Positions 9,134-17,856 of a stretch of DNA of 64,000 bases are shown here, piece by piece. This DNA comes from CAZPUS01 sp964589825 (GTDB taxonomy: Bacteria; Fibrobacterota; Chitinivibrionia; Chitinivibrionales; WJKA01), in the NCBI GenBank assembly GCA_964589825.1, contig CAZPUS010000002.1, forward strand, positions 76,497 to 140,496, read 5' to 3'. Numbering within the stretch: position 1 is the first letter of the stretch; every line of letters starts with the position of its first letter. The notes under the pieces were generated by a model. The model saw only the letters and a list, made by a program, of their open reading frames with translations, was not told where the DNA came from and did no database searches. The translations under genes and the position numbers were made by a program.

Positions 9134-10000
9134 TCATCCAGAATGTAATGAAGAGGGGGCGACCAGAAAACGTTCAAAGGAATGGGTATCGTCTTTGATA
9201 TGACATAGATATGCGCCCGGTGACATCCCGCAGAAGCGTTTAAATTCTTTTATAAAATGCGTCTGGTCGTAAAAGCCGAAATCAAGGGCGATCCGGCACC
9301 ATTGCTGCATGGAAAAATCGCTGTGCTTGAGCTGTCGCAGGATATGCTGCATACGGATAAGCCTGATATATGCCTTTGGAGAAAGGCCGACCACTTTCAA
9401 AAAAATTCTTCGGAAATTGCGTATACTCATCGAAGCGTTGCGGGCCAGTATCCCCACGCTTATTATTCCTTTGGTGGAGACAATGTCCTTTACTGCCCTG
9501 TTGATCAGTGCACCTGTCCCATCTTGAGAATAACGGCAATGTACGGATAGCAGATCTTCAAAACACGCGATACAGCTCTGAGGGTTATGTACTGTTTTCG
9601 GCGTGTGAAAGATGGAGTGTGTCTGTTGTGCCAAAGAGGGAATAAATGCGTCGAGTGGTGCGGCATTATTTACGAGGCAATCGATATGTATGCCGAATAA
9701 ATTGTAGAGCCCCACAGGTGTGAATAGTACGCTTACGTGGTGAAAGCGCCCGGCAGGCACCATTGTATAGTATCTCTGCTGCTGTCCGACGATTAAATTT
9801 CCGTGTTGTCGTATGCCGTCGGGATAGGTTTCGTTATACACATAAAATTCATCAGCGCCATTGAAGACCAGTGCCGGGCAGCCGGTTGGTACGCAGCGGA
9901 TACCGTCGCATGGTATTTCGTCTTCGTCAATCGAATAATAGGCATAGCATTCGATATTGGCACGATGAGGTGGCGACGGAGAATAATAACGGGAAATCAT
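9134..10000 (-). CDS. AraC family transcriptional regulator
   Basis: A 288-residue protein. The N-terminal two thirds resemble the DUF6597-type sensor region of AraC regulators (PDGIRQHGNLIVGQQ, then FHHVSVLFTPVGLYNLFG). The C-terminal 95 residues form the double helix-turn-helix AraC domain: SIRNFRRIFLKVVGLSPKAY for the first helix pair and ALDFGFYDQTHFIKEFKRFCGMSP, the AraC family signature. It lies upstream of the beta-helix lipoprotein on the same strand, 287 bp away, and could control it; that link is positional only. The intervening 8847-9133 is A/T-rich with no clear promoter that I can assign. The ligand is unknown. Confidence 0.88.
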   Translation of the reverse strand: MISRYYSPSPPHRANIECYAYYSIDEDEIPCDGIRCVPTGCPALVFNGADEFYVYNETYPDGIRQHGNLIVGQQQRYYTMVPAGRFHHVSVLFTPVGLYNLFGIHIDCLVNNAAPLDAFIPSLAQQTHSIFHTPKTVHNPQSCIACFEDLLSVHCRYSQDGTGALINRAVKDIVSTKGIISVGILARNASMSIRNFRRIFLKVVGLSPKAYIRLIRMQHILRQLKHSDFSMQQWCRIALDFGFYDQTHFIKEFKRFCGMSPGAYLCHIKDDTHSFERFLVAPSSLHSG

Positions 10001-10108
10001 GATATCGTTTTGTTCATTGTCCGGTGCATGAACGCCTGTCAGGGTAAATGATAACCGTTATCCCAATGCGTAGAAACACACCCGGAAGCCTTTTCGGGTT
10101 TGTTTTCA

Positions 10109-10166
10109 CCTAAAGAGCAGTTGTTTTGATGACAGCAGATTTTGCGAAAAAACCGCTCAATTCAGG
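10109..10166 (-). repeat. Fold-back element, short copy (reverse orientation)
   Basis: A 58-bp form keeping both ends only: CCTAAAGAGCAGTTGTTTTG and AAAAAACCGCTCAATTCAGG with the central ~100 bp missing. It still forms a hairpin. The junction is at GACAGCAGATTTTGCG, inside the two arms. Confidence 0.65.
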
Positions 10167-10283
10167 TTATATGCACAGAAGGTGAGAGCCTACTATGCGG
10201 GTGACCAGCATATCTGAATAGAACACTTCCGGGTACGAATTACGCGGAAGTAATCATTGCTGCGGTACAGGTGTACATAAAAA

Positions 10284-10350
10284 CTAAAAAAAAGGTGACC
10301 CGCGTTCTTTGCGCATTCCGTAGCACCGGGGCTCACCGCATCTTTTTTTA
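10284..10350. terminator. Possible bidirectional terminator
   Basis: GGTGA.CCC (10294-10301) can pair with GGG.CTCACC (10328-10337). A-run 10286-10293 precedes and T-run 10342-10349 follows. Leftward it would end transcription from the Cys-protein gene at 10759-11079. The rest of the 10001-10599 gap holds only the short fold-back copy at 10109-10166 and the palindrome at 10573-10586. Confidence 0.45.
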
Positions 10351-10572
10351 TCGGAATCGACCGATTCAACGAAGGTTAAAGATAAAATAGAATACCTCGT
10401 CCGAAAAAAACAAGTACAGTGCAGAAGGAATATCGACTACATGCTGGTATCGTATGTCTCCATAATTTTTTTTGTCGTCGTAAGCGATCTGATCCATTGG
10501 AATGTCGCAATGATTGATTGTCGGTATCCGAGACAGTAAAGATCGTGCGCAGAAGCTCTGCAATAAACTAAG

Positions 10573-10586
10573 TTAGCGCAAGCTAA
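10573..10586. promoter_or_regulatory. Short palindrome upstream of ArsR remnant
   Basis: TTAGC-GCAA-GCTAA lies 13 bp before the ATG of the ArsR-like frame. ArsR/SmtB repressors bind inverted repeats at their own promoters, so this may be a former operator. The arms are short, so the call is weak. Confidence 0.25.
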
Positions 10587-10599
10587 AATAAAAAAACGT

Positions 10600-10758
10600 A
10601 TGGAAGAATTGAACATACCATTTTTCAAAGCCCTTGCCGTAGAGCCGCGAGCAAGGATTGTATCCCTTCTCTGCTGCAGATGTCTCTGTGCCGGCGCGCT
10701 TGCGCGCATGCTCGATATGACGCCGGGGGCGATGACGCCGGGGGCGGTATCGCAGCGA
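10600..10758 (+). pseudogene. ArsR-family repressor remnant
   Basis: The first ~55 residues match the winged-helix start of ArsR/SmtB repressors: FFKALAVEPRARIVSLL, a Cys-rich CCRCLCAGALARML segment where ArsR proteins carry metal-binding Cys, and AVSQRLSVL of the recognition helix. A perfect 15-bp tandem duplication (ATGACGCCGGGGGCG at 10717-10731 and 10732-10746) inserts five residues into the helix-turn-helix. After SVL the frame loses homology, has no wing, and runs antisense through the convergent gene at 10759-11079. The family is normally about 100 residues, so this is most likely a broken copy. The frame is formally open to 11046. Confidence 0.55.
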
Positions 10759-11079
10759 TTATCGGTTCTTCTGCTTCTGATGCTCGTATTTGAGTATCGG
10801 ATCGCATTTACCCGGGTATTTTTCGGTCACCTTTTCTTTGCATCCTTCAGGGCCGAGTTTGTCACATTTTTTGCACACCTGCTTATACCATTCATCCGTG
10901 ATTCCGGCCGGTTTTTTCCCGGCACCTCCCTGGCCGAGAGTGTCGAGCTTTTTCATTATGCCCTGCACGACTTGAGCAATCTGCTGTGTCTGCTGTTGCG
11001 ACATTTGCTGTCCGGCAAGCTGAATATAGACCTGCAGCGCTTCTGAAATAAGCCCTTTTTCTTCTTTTGATAACGACAT
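10759..11079 (-). CDS. Small protein with four-cysteine C-terminal motif
   Basis: A 106-residue protein of unknown function. The start at 11079 (MSLSKEEKG) has GGGAGG 8-13 nt upstream. A longer frame to 11256 is open but has no supporting signal. The N-terminal half is helical with Gln-rich MSQQQTQQIAQVV. The C-terminal part has four Cys in the pattern C-x2-C-x8-C-x10-C followed by a basic tail, suggesting a metal or redox site. It has no signal peptide. It is convergent with the ArsR remnant, which may hint at a metal-related role, but that is inference only. Confidence 0.6.
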   Translation of the reverse strand: MSLSKEEKGLISEALQVYIQLAGQQMSQQQTQQIAQVVQGIMKKLDTLGQGGAGKKPAGITDEWYKQVCKKCDKLGPEGCKEKVTEKYPGKCDPILKYEHQKQKNR

Positions 11080-11164
11080 AAAAAGTCCTCCCGTGTCGCT
11101 GGGTGAATACGCGGTGCGATAGTTACCTGCATGAAAAATACCATCCGGAACACACGTGTTTCCA

Positions 11165-11206
11165 CCGGAATTATGCGATTGCTGTAAGCATCGCTGCGGT
11201 GAACCC
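11165..11206 (-). repeat. Fold-back element fragment
   Basis: CCGGAATTATGCGATTGCTG followed by GCATCGCTGCGGTGAACC resembles the end of the fold-back family in reverse orientation (GAATTGAGCGGTTG...GCTGCGGTGAGCC). The right part is not recognisable and the gap follows at 11279. Confidence 0.3.
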
Positions 11207-11278
11207 CATTTCAACAATAATCTGGAGGAAATCGCGGTGGGGTCAATACACAACACACTGCAAAAAAGATCATAACAG

Positions 11279-11378
11279 NNNNNNNNNNNNNNNNNNNNNN
11301 NNNNNNNNNNNNNNNNNNNNNNNNNNNNNNNNNNNNNNNNNNNNNNNNNNNNNNNNNNNNNNNNNNNNNNNNNNNNNN
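11279..11378. other. Assembly gap (100 N)
   Basis: Unlike the first gap, the flanks share no sequence. The right flank opens inside the signal peptide of the next gene, so its start codon is probably in the missing sequence. Confidence 0.9.
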
Positions 11379-13113
11379 CTTTATTATGTGGATGCTGGCG
11401 TTTTGCAGTATGGCCACGGCGGCTACGGTAAGCGGAGCGGTGACCGATGCGAATAGTGGAGATTCCATTGCCGGAGCAAGTGTGTCATTGATCCGTTTTA
11501 CTATTGGGCAACAGGGAACTGTCGATACAGTACAGGATACGGTGACGGATCCGGATGGGGTATATTCGTTTGAAGGAGTGGAAAACGGATGGTATTCACT
11601 ACGGGCACAGAAAAACGGATATGTGAATAACAACCAGACCGTGCAGGTGGAGGACAATCAGGATACACGTGCAGATATCGCCCTGGAACCCGTCACAGGA
11701 GAGAACAGTGGTTTTGTAGAAGGAGCGGTTTCTGATGCGGACAATGGTGAGCGTATCGACAGCGCAATGGTACTGCTGGGCCGAAGTGACTTTTCTGGCG
11801 GGATAACCCTTCTCGACACCACATACAGCAATCTTGAAGGGGTATATTTTTTCGATAGCGTCCCGGCGGCGAACAGGTATCATGTCGGCGTGCGCAAAAA
11901 AGGATTTGAAGAGGATACGTCGGCAAGATTCAGTGTTGCGGCAGGTGAGACCACCACGGTAAATCTCGGGCTGACTCCACTGCAGCCGGCAAATGCAGTG
12001 ATTATGGGAACGATAACCGATTCGGCACATCAGCAAGGACTTGAGAATGCCTCGGTAATACTGCGTCAGCGTGCCGGCGGGGGGAGTAATTCATGGGATT
12101 ACCTCGACACCGTGACTTCGGCGGCAGACGGTGATTATCGTTTCGATTCTCTGTATGCAAATAGCAACGAAGCTGGTGCATATTCGGTCATGGCCTCTGT
12201 TGCAGAATATTATCCGGGCGATAGCAGCGGTATAAGAGTTGCGGAAAATGATACCGCTGTTGTCGATATTGTACTATCGGAGTATTCAAAAGGTAATCTC
12301 TATGTGTTTGTAGGCACAGAGAACAACCAGGACCCGCTTCAGAATTCTTCTGTAACCGCTGAAATGAGCGGTACGTTGGATACCTCGTACTCCGGGATTA
12401 CAAACGGCTCCGGCTGGGTTGCATTTTCCCGTGTGATCGCGGGATCGTATTCGGTCACGGCGGCGCATGCCGGCTATTCGCCCGAAACCGTAACCAGAGC
12501 GGTGGAAAAGAATGAAAATGACACTGCGTATATTCTTCTTGCCGAGTCACAAGAGAAGCAGAAAGTACTGTCCGGTATTGTCCGGGATGCTGGTGGAAAT
12601 GCGGTACAGGGGGCTGCACTGGCACTCAAAGTACATACCACGGACTATTCGCTCACCCTGTATGATACGTCGAACGCCACAGGGGATTATTCGATTGACG
12701 GTATTCCCGGTACATGTGCCAGCGGTTCTCTTTCGGTCGAGGCCGAACAATACAAACCGTATGCAAAAGAAGTCGACCTCCCCTCGGATACCACCTATTA
12801 CAATGTTACCCTCCAGGCGCCGGTGATGGTGCGAAAAAACGATCAGCAGCCCGGCGGGGATTCTCGCATACGGGTTTCCGGACAGGCGCGTGGACAGCTT
12901 TTTATTACAGGGTTGCATCCGGGCCGTTTCAGCAGCATACAGCTCTATACCGCGCAGGGGCGGCTCGTAGTGGATGCCGCGATAGACAGGCAGCAGTCAG
13001 GGCTTGTTGTTTCAATCCCGCAGCGGGTAAAGAATCGCGGTATTCTTTACATGCAGCTTCGTTCGGAACAAGGTAACGCTGCGCATACGGCGGTGCTGAG
13101 CCCCGTACAATAA
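11379..13113 (+). CDS. Secreted multi-domain protein with carboxypeptidase-regulatory-like repeats (5' end in gap)
   Basis: The frame enters from the gap. The first visible ATG (11386) gives only the last part of a signal peptide (MLAFCSMATAA before TVSG), so the real start is upstream. At least five tandem Ig-like/CarboxypepD_reg-type domains follow, each opening with a G.V.D...G..I..A.V.L pattern (GAVTDANSGDSIAGASV, GAVSDADNGERIDSAMV, GTITDSAHQQGLENASV, GIVRDAGGNAVQGAALAL) and ending with N-rich YSF..V..G.Y turns. The C-terminal ~80 residues (SSIQLYTAQGRLV, ISIPQ-like strand, GILYMQLRSEQG) look like a type IX secretion sorting domain, as common in FCB bacteria. It probably ends at the cell surface. 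A strong terminator follows at 13143. Confidence 0.75.
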
Positions 13114-13142
13114 TCTGTACCCACATACGAAGTTATAAAACC

Positions 13143-13181
13143 AAGTGCCGCGTCCCTGAAGGGGATGACGGCACTTTTTTT
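13143..13181 (+). terminator. Rho-independent terminator
   Basis: AAGTGCCG (13143-13150) pairs with CGGCACTT (13169-13176), followed by a T-run. It lies 30 bp after the secreted-protein stop. Confidence 0.85.
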
Positions 13182-13306
13182 ATATATACCGCAGAGGCAG
13201 TTTATGGCGTCGGTACTACAGCCATCTGTTCGTCTTTACCGGTAAAAGCGTTATTGTTACAATGCCGGGTAGTAGCAAACCAAAGGCTGCGCATACTATT
13301 TTTATC

Positions 13307-13466
13307 CCTGAACTGAGCGAGTGTTTTGATGAACGCTACGGTGAGCCATGTTTTTATTGCGTTATCGGGAATGCGGAGGCACCCTTTCCGGCTGGCGCAT
13401 TAAGTGCGGGGAACGCACGCGCAGTAAGGGTGGCAGCAGTTTGCGTACACAAAAGGCCCGTTTCAG
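13307..13466 (-). repeat. Fold-back element, full length, reverse orientation
   Basis: Begins CCTGAACTGAGCGAGTGTTT, continues GATGAACGCTACGGTGAGCC and ATTGCGTTATCGG, and ends GGCAGCAGTTTGCGTACAC and GTTTCAGG. About 160 bp with a degenerate centre. It lies directly upstream of the activase gene and creates a false 56-residue extension of that frame. The gene-free stretch 13114-13515 otherwise holds the terminator at 13143. Confidence 0.75.
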
Positions 13467-13515
13467 GTTTACGTTTTTCTTTTTTCTATTTCTTTATAAA
13501 AGGACCGGATGGTAT

Positions 13516-16500
13516 ATGAGCAACAACGCAAAATCCCTCGGACTCTGTCTGGGTGCATCGAATATAACCGCATGTGAGCTTATTGAAGACAAGGACGACG
13601 TACGTACCGGTAAGGTGTTCAGCCGCTCGCACGAAAGTAATCCCCGTGAGGTTATTGCGCAGATGCTGCACGAAATTGACATTGCGCACTACGACTACGT
13701 CGGGATTACGGGACGTAAATTCCGCGATATCATCAATGCAAAATCGATAACCGAACCTGAGGCGGTAGAAAAGGCGTTCGAATTTATCCGTATCCATTCA
13801 ACGCAGAAGGACTGGAGTGCGTACAATGTAATCGCCAGCCTGGGAGCCGAGAACTTCGTGGTCTACATACTCGGCTCAGAAGGCCAAATTCGCACGGTCG
13901 AAACCGGAAACAAATGTGCGTCCGGCACGGGGGAGTTTTTTCTGCAGCAGATCCGGCGGATGGATATCACACCCGACGAAGCGCTTGCGCTGGGGTCGCA
14001 GTCAGAGCCCTATCGTGTATCAGGACGCTGTTCGGTGTTTTGTAAAAGTGACTGTACGCATGCGCTCAACAAAGGAATTCCCGTCGGGCGGGTTACGGCA
14101 GGGTTATGCGAGATGATGTCGGAAAAAGTAATGGAGTTGCTCGAAAAACAGGACCGTACCGGTGTTATTGCAGTAGGCGGGGTGACAAAAAACAAAGTGG
14201 TAATGGATTCGCTTCGCAGGAAGGTCGATTCACTCTACATCCCCGAGCACGGGGCCGCCTTCGAGGCCATGGGTGCCGCATGGTATGCACTCACCGAGCG
14301 TCATCGTGCCAATATAGATATGGAGCATATTTTTATAGAAGGCTCTACCTCTTTTTCTTTTCTTCCCGCAATTCGGGAAAGCGAGGACATGGTGCGCTTT
14401 GAGCAGCATCCGGAGGCATCGGCGAGTGATGGTGACGAGTGTATTGTGGGCCTCGATGTCGGTTCGACCACCACCAAGGCCGTACTGCTGCGCCGCAGTG
14501 ACGATGCTGTTCTCGCTTCTATCTATTTGCGCACCAACGGTAATCCGGTGTACGCATCGCGGCAGTGTTACAAGGCTCTTCGCGAAAAGGTCGGCGCAGA
14601 AGTCAAGGTCGAGGGTGTTGCGGTTACGGGATCCGGACGCTATATCGCGGGACTGCATGCCCAGACCTCAGGCGTGATAAATGAAATCATCGCCCATGCA
14701 ACCGGCGCGGCATATTTCGATCCGTGTGTGGATACTATTTTCGAAATAGGGGGGCAGGATGCAAAATACACCTATCTGACCAACGGTGTGCCATCCGATT
14801 ATGCCATGAACGAGGCGTGCTCCGCCGGAACCGGCTCGTTTCTCGAAGAGTCCGCCCAGGAGAGTCTTGGAATAAGCTACCGCGAGATAGAAGATATTGC
14901 ACGGGCCGCAGCAAAACCACCAAACTTCAATGATCAGTGTGCCGCGTTTATCAGTTCCGATATCAAAACGGCTACCCATGAGGGAATTGACAGAGAAGAC
15001 ATCGTGGCAGGGCTGGTATACTCGATTTGTATGAATTATGTTAACCGCGTCAAAGGACAGCGCCGGGTGGGCAAAAAGGTCTTTATGCAGGGAGGTGTCT
15101 GTTATAACAAGGCGGTACCCCTGGCTATGGCCAATCTTGTGGGACGGGAAATAATCGTACCGCCCAATCCGGGACTCATGGGAGCGTTCGGCGTTGCCCT
15201 CGAATGGAAACATCGTATCGAAAAAGGACTCGCTGAAACGACATCCTATGATTTACAGGAGCTGGAGCAGAGAGAGATCGAATATGGCAAGAGCTTTATC
15301 TGTAATGGCGGCAGGGAGAAATGTGATCGTGGATGCGAGATAAATATGCTTATCATCAACGGAAAGAAATACCCCTTTGGTGGTGCGTGCAACAAGTATT
15401 ACAATCAGATACACAATATCAGGTACGAACCGGACCGGTATAACTACATCGACATGCGTCAGCGGATGGTCTTTCACGACTATGCCGCCGCATGCGACGA
15501 TAACCGCGACGGACCCGATGTCGGCATAAGCCGCAGCTACTTTACAAATACGTATTTTCCGCTCTACAGCACCTTTTTGCACGATGCAGGTGCACGGATC
15601 ACGCTTTCGGACGATGTGGACAGCGAAGGAACCAAGCGCAAGCGCAGCGCATTCTGCTATCCCGGTGAGATCGCACACGGCTGTTATTACAATCTGCTTC
15701 AAAAGAAGCCGGAGTATATCTTTCTGCCACGGATAGTTGAGTTGTATGTGGAAAAGAGTGCGAGTTATAAAAAGGAGCACAATTGCACGTGCCTTCTTCT
15801 GCAGAGCGAAATCTACTGGTTGCGCAGCGCATTCAAAAACATCGCAACAGAGACCAGGCGGGTTTCTCCGGAGCTCGATTTTTCCCAGGGACTCGATACT
15901 CAGCCCGATCGGTTCGTCGAGGCGGCAAAAGAGATGGGCCTTGACGAAACAAAAGCCCGAAGCGCTTATTTCAACGGCGTTGAAAAACAGAACGAATTCA
16001 AACGCGAATTAAAGAAAAAAGGGAAGGAGTTTCTCGATCAGCTCGCGCAGGATCCGGACTCTTACGCAGTGGTGCTCTTCGGGCGTCCCTACAACGCATT
16101 TGCGCACGAAGCGAATATGGGGATCCCCACCAAGTTTGCATCACGCGGGGTCTACATCATTCCATGGGATATGCTGCCCTACGAAGATGAAGAACCCGAA
16201 CCCGATATGTGCTGGGCGGTGGGGCAGGAGCTTATCAAAACCGCCAGATTCGTACAGCGCCATCCACAGCTGTTTGCCACGTTTATCACCAATTTCAGCT
16301 GCGGTCCCGATTCGTTTCTGGTAGGGTATTTTCGCAGCCTGATGGGTATGAAACCATCACTTACGCTCGAGCTCGACAGTCATACCGCCGATGCAGGGGT
16401 AAATACGCGCATCGAGGCGTTTCTTGATATCGTTGAGCGTTTCAGAGTCCTCAAAAAGCCGGATGAAGTATCGTCTTCTTTTACGCCTGCAGAGGTGGTC

Positions 16501-17835
16501 ATTGAGAACAATAAACCCAAATACATCTCTTCTGAGGGAGAACGGGTCGATTTTCATGACTCCAGGGTGCATGTCGTGTTCCCGTCAATGGGTCCTCTGG
16601 GCAGCGAAATGATAAGCGCGGCATTTACCGGTGCGGGGATGCGTGCCAGTGCGGTCCCCGTCTATTCATACGATACGCTGAAAAAAGGACGCGCCGAGGC
16701 CTCGGGGAAGGAATGCCTGCCTCTTCTGTTAACTACCGGCGGTCTTATGGAGTATCTGCAGGAGCGCAGGGACCCGAATGAATTTCTGGTCTATTTCATG
16801 CCTACTACGGCGGGTAATTGCCGTTTTACTCAGTACAATGTGTTTCTCAAAAAGCTTGTACGTAAGCACGAGATAAAAAATGTGGCCTTTCTCTCCCTTA
16901 CCACCGAAAATTCGTATGCGGGATTACCGGTAAATGATGCACTTAATATACTAAAGGGGATTATAGTTTCGGATGTCATGGAGGATATCCGAAATGCACT
17001 CCGGGTGCTCGCAAAAGACCGTGATGCGGCGATGGAGCTTTTTGATGCGCAATGGCAGCGTATTGTCGATTGTTACCGTACCAAACGGGCAAAAGGGTTG
17101 TACGGACTTCTTGAGGATGTGGCGAAGCGAGTATCCGACATTGCGCTGCGCTATCCGCTGGCAGATGCCAAAAAAGTGGCGCTTCTGGGTGAAATTTTCG
17201 TGCGTCGGGACTACTTCGCCTGTCAGGATCTGATAGACCGGCTGGTGGAGAAGGATATCGTGGTCAAAAAGGCACATCTTTTCGAATGGCTCAAATATAT
17301 CGATTATATGGTACGCTATAATGTATACGATTCCGATTTCGATATCAAGGGCGCAACCGAGTTTTATGCGCGGCAACTGCTTCAGAAAGGATATGAACGC
17401 CGTATTAAAAAGATATTTGCCAAAAGCGGGCTTTTTGAATACGAAAAGATCGACATGAAAAAGATTCTGCAATACGGGCAGGAGTTTTTCGATGTGCGCT
17501 TTACCGGGGAGCCGATCGTGGTGGCAGGCGGCTTTTTTAAGGAGATCCTACATTCAGCCGACGGCGTGATTTCCGTGGGTCCCTTTGCCTGTATGCCGAC
17601 ACGAGTAATCGAAGCGGTGCTTACCGCGGAGAACAATGTGGATCGTAAGATGGAGCTTGACGAAAAGTACGCAAAGAAAAACGGGCGTCATAATCCAGTA
17701 CATGACGGTATCGATACACTGCCGTTTTTATCGGTCGAAACCGACGGCAATCCCTTCCCGCAAATCGTGAGTTCGCGTATCGAAGCATTTTGTCTGCAGG
17801 TTGATCGTACGCACAGAAAAATGTATGCACACTGA
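13516..17835 (+). CDS. Giant acyl-CoA dehydratase activase / 2-hydroxyglutaryl-CoA dehydratase-type protein
   Basis: A 1439-residue fusion. Residues ~6-300 and ~306-600 are two BadF/BadG/HgdC ASKHA ATPase domains, each with the cluster-binding loop (NKCASGTGEF near 131, NEACSAGTGSF near 431). The second has an intact phosphate motif, GLDVGSTTTKAVLL; the first has a weaker version. From ~609 a DUF2229-type region follows (NGKKYPFGGACNKYY, then CYPGEIAHGCYY near 713) with many Cys, and the C-terminal third resembles the HgdB/double-cubane cluster fold. Such proteins couple ATP hydrolysis to low-potential electron transfer through Fe-S clusters in anaerobes; the substrate of this long form is not established. 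The start at 13516 has AAAGGA upstream. uvrC follows after 21 bp. Confidence 0.88.
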   Translation: MSNNAKSLGLCLGASNITACELIEDKDDVRTGKVFSRSHESNPREVIAQMLHEIDIAHYDYVGITGRKFRDIINAKSITEPEAVEKAFEFIRIHSTQKDWSAYNVIASLGAENFVVYILGSEGQIRTVETGNKCASGTGEFFLQQIRRMDITPDEALALGSQSEPYRVSGRCSVFCKSDCTHALNKGIPVGRVTAGLCEMMSEKVMELLEKQDRTGVIAVGGVTKNKVVMDSLRRKVDSLYIPEHGAAFEAMGAAWYALTERHRANIDMEHIFIEGSTSFSFLPAIRESEDMVRFEQHPEASASDGDECIVGLDVGSTTTKAVLLRRSDDAVLASIYLRTNGNPVYASRQCYKALREKVGAEVKVEGVAVTGSGRYIAGLHAQTSGVINEIIAHATGAAYFDPCVDTIFEIGGQDAKYTYLTNGVPSDYAMNEACSAGTGSFLEESAQESLGISYREIEDIARAAAKPPNFNDQCAAFISSDIKTATHEGIDREDIVAGLVYSICMNYVNRVKGQRRVGKKVFMQGGVCYNKAVPLAMANLVGREIIVPPNPGLMGAFGVALEWKHRIEKGLAETTSYDLQELEQREIEYGKSFICNGGREKCDRGCEINMLIINGKKYPFGGACNKYYNQIHNIRYEPDRYNYIDMRQRMVFHDYAAACDDNRDGPDVGISRSYFTNTYFPLYSTFLHDAGARITLSDDVDSEGTKRKRSAFCYPGEIAHGCYYNLLQKKPEYIFLPRIVELYVEKSASYKKEHNCTCLLLQSEIYWLRSAFKNIATETRRVSPELDFSQGLDTQPDRFVEAAKEMGLDETKARSAYFNGVEKQNEFKRELKKKGKEFLDQLAQDPDSYAVVLFGRPYNAFAHEANMGIPTKFASRGVYIIPWDMLPYEDEEPEPDMCWAVGQELIKTARFVQRHPQLFATFITNFSCGPDSFLVGYFRSLMGMKPSLTLELDSHTADAGVNTRIEAFLDIVERFRVLKKPDEVSSSFTPAEVVIENNKPKYISSEGERVDFHDSRVHVVFPSMGPLGSEMISAAFTGAGMRASAVPVYSYDTLKKGRAEASGKECLPLLLTTGGLMEYLQERRDPNEFLVYFMPTTAGNCRFTQYNVFLKKLVRKHEIKNVAFLSLTTENSYAGLPVNDALNILKGIIVSDVMEDIRNALRVLAKDRDAAMELFDAQWQRIVDCYRTKRAKGLYGLLEDVAKRVSDIALRYPLADAKKVALLGEIFVRRDYFACQDLIDRLVEKDIVVKKAHLFEWLKYIDYMVRYNVYDSDFDIKGATEFYARQLLQKGYERRIKKIFAKSGLFEYEKIDMKKILQYGQEFFDVRFTGEPIVVAGGFFKEILHSADGVISVGPFACMPTRVIEAVLTAENNVDRKMELDEKYAKKNGRHNPVHDGIDTLPFLSVETDGNPFPQIVSSRIEAFCLQVDRTHRKMYAH

Positions 17836-17856
17836 GCGTGTGCGGGTTCGACTTGT

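Noticed and set aside
10075..10106. ACCCG...CGGGT hairpin followed by T-rich DNA as a terminator
   Set aside because: The 5-bp stem and interrupted T-run are weak, and no rightward gene ends here.
10366..10563. 65-codon minus-strand frame between AraC and the ArsR remnant
   Set aside because: It has no ribosome-binding site, domain or conserved motif, and lies across the terminator and A/T-rich flanks.
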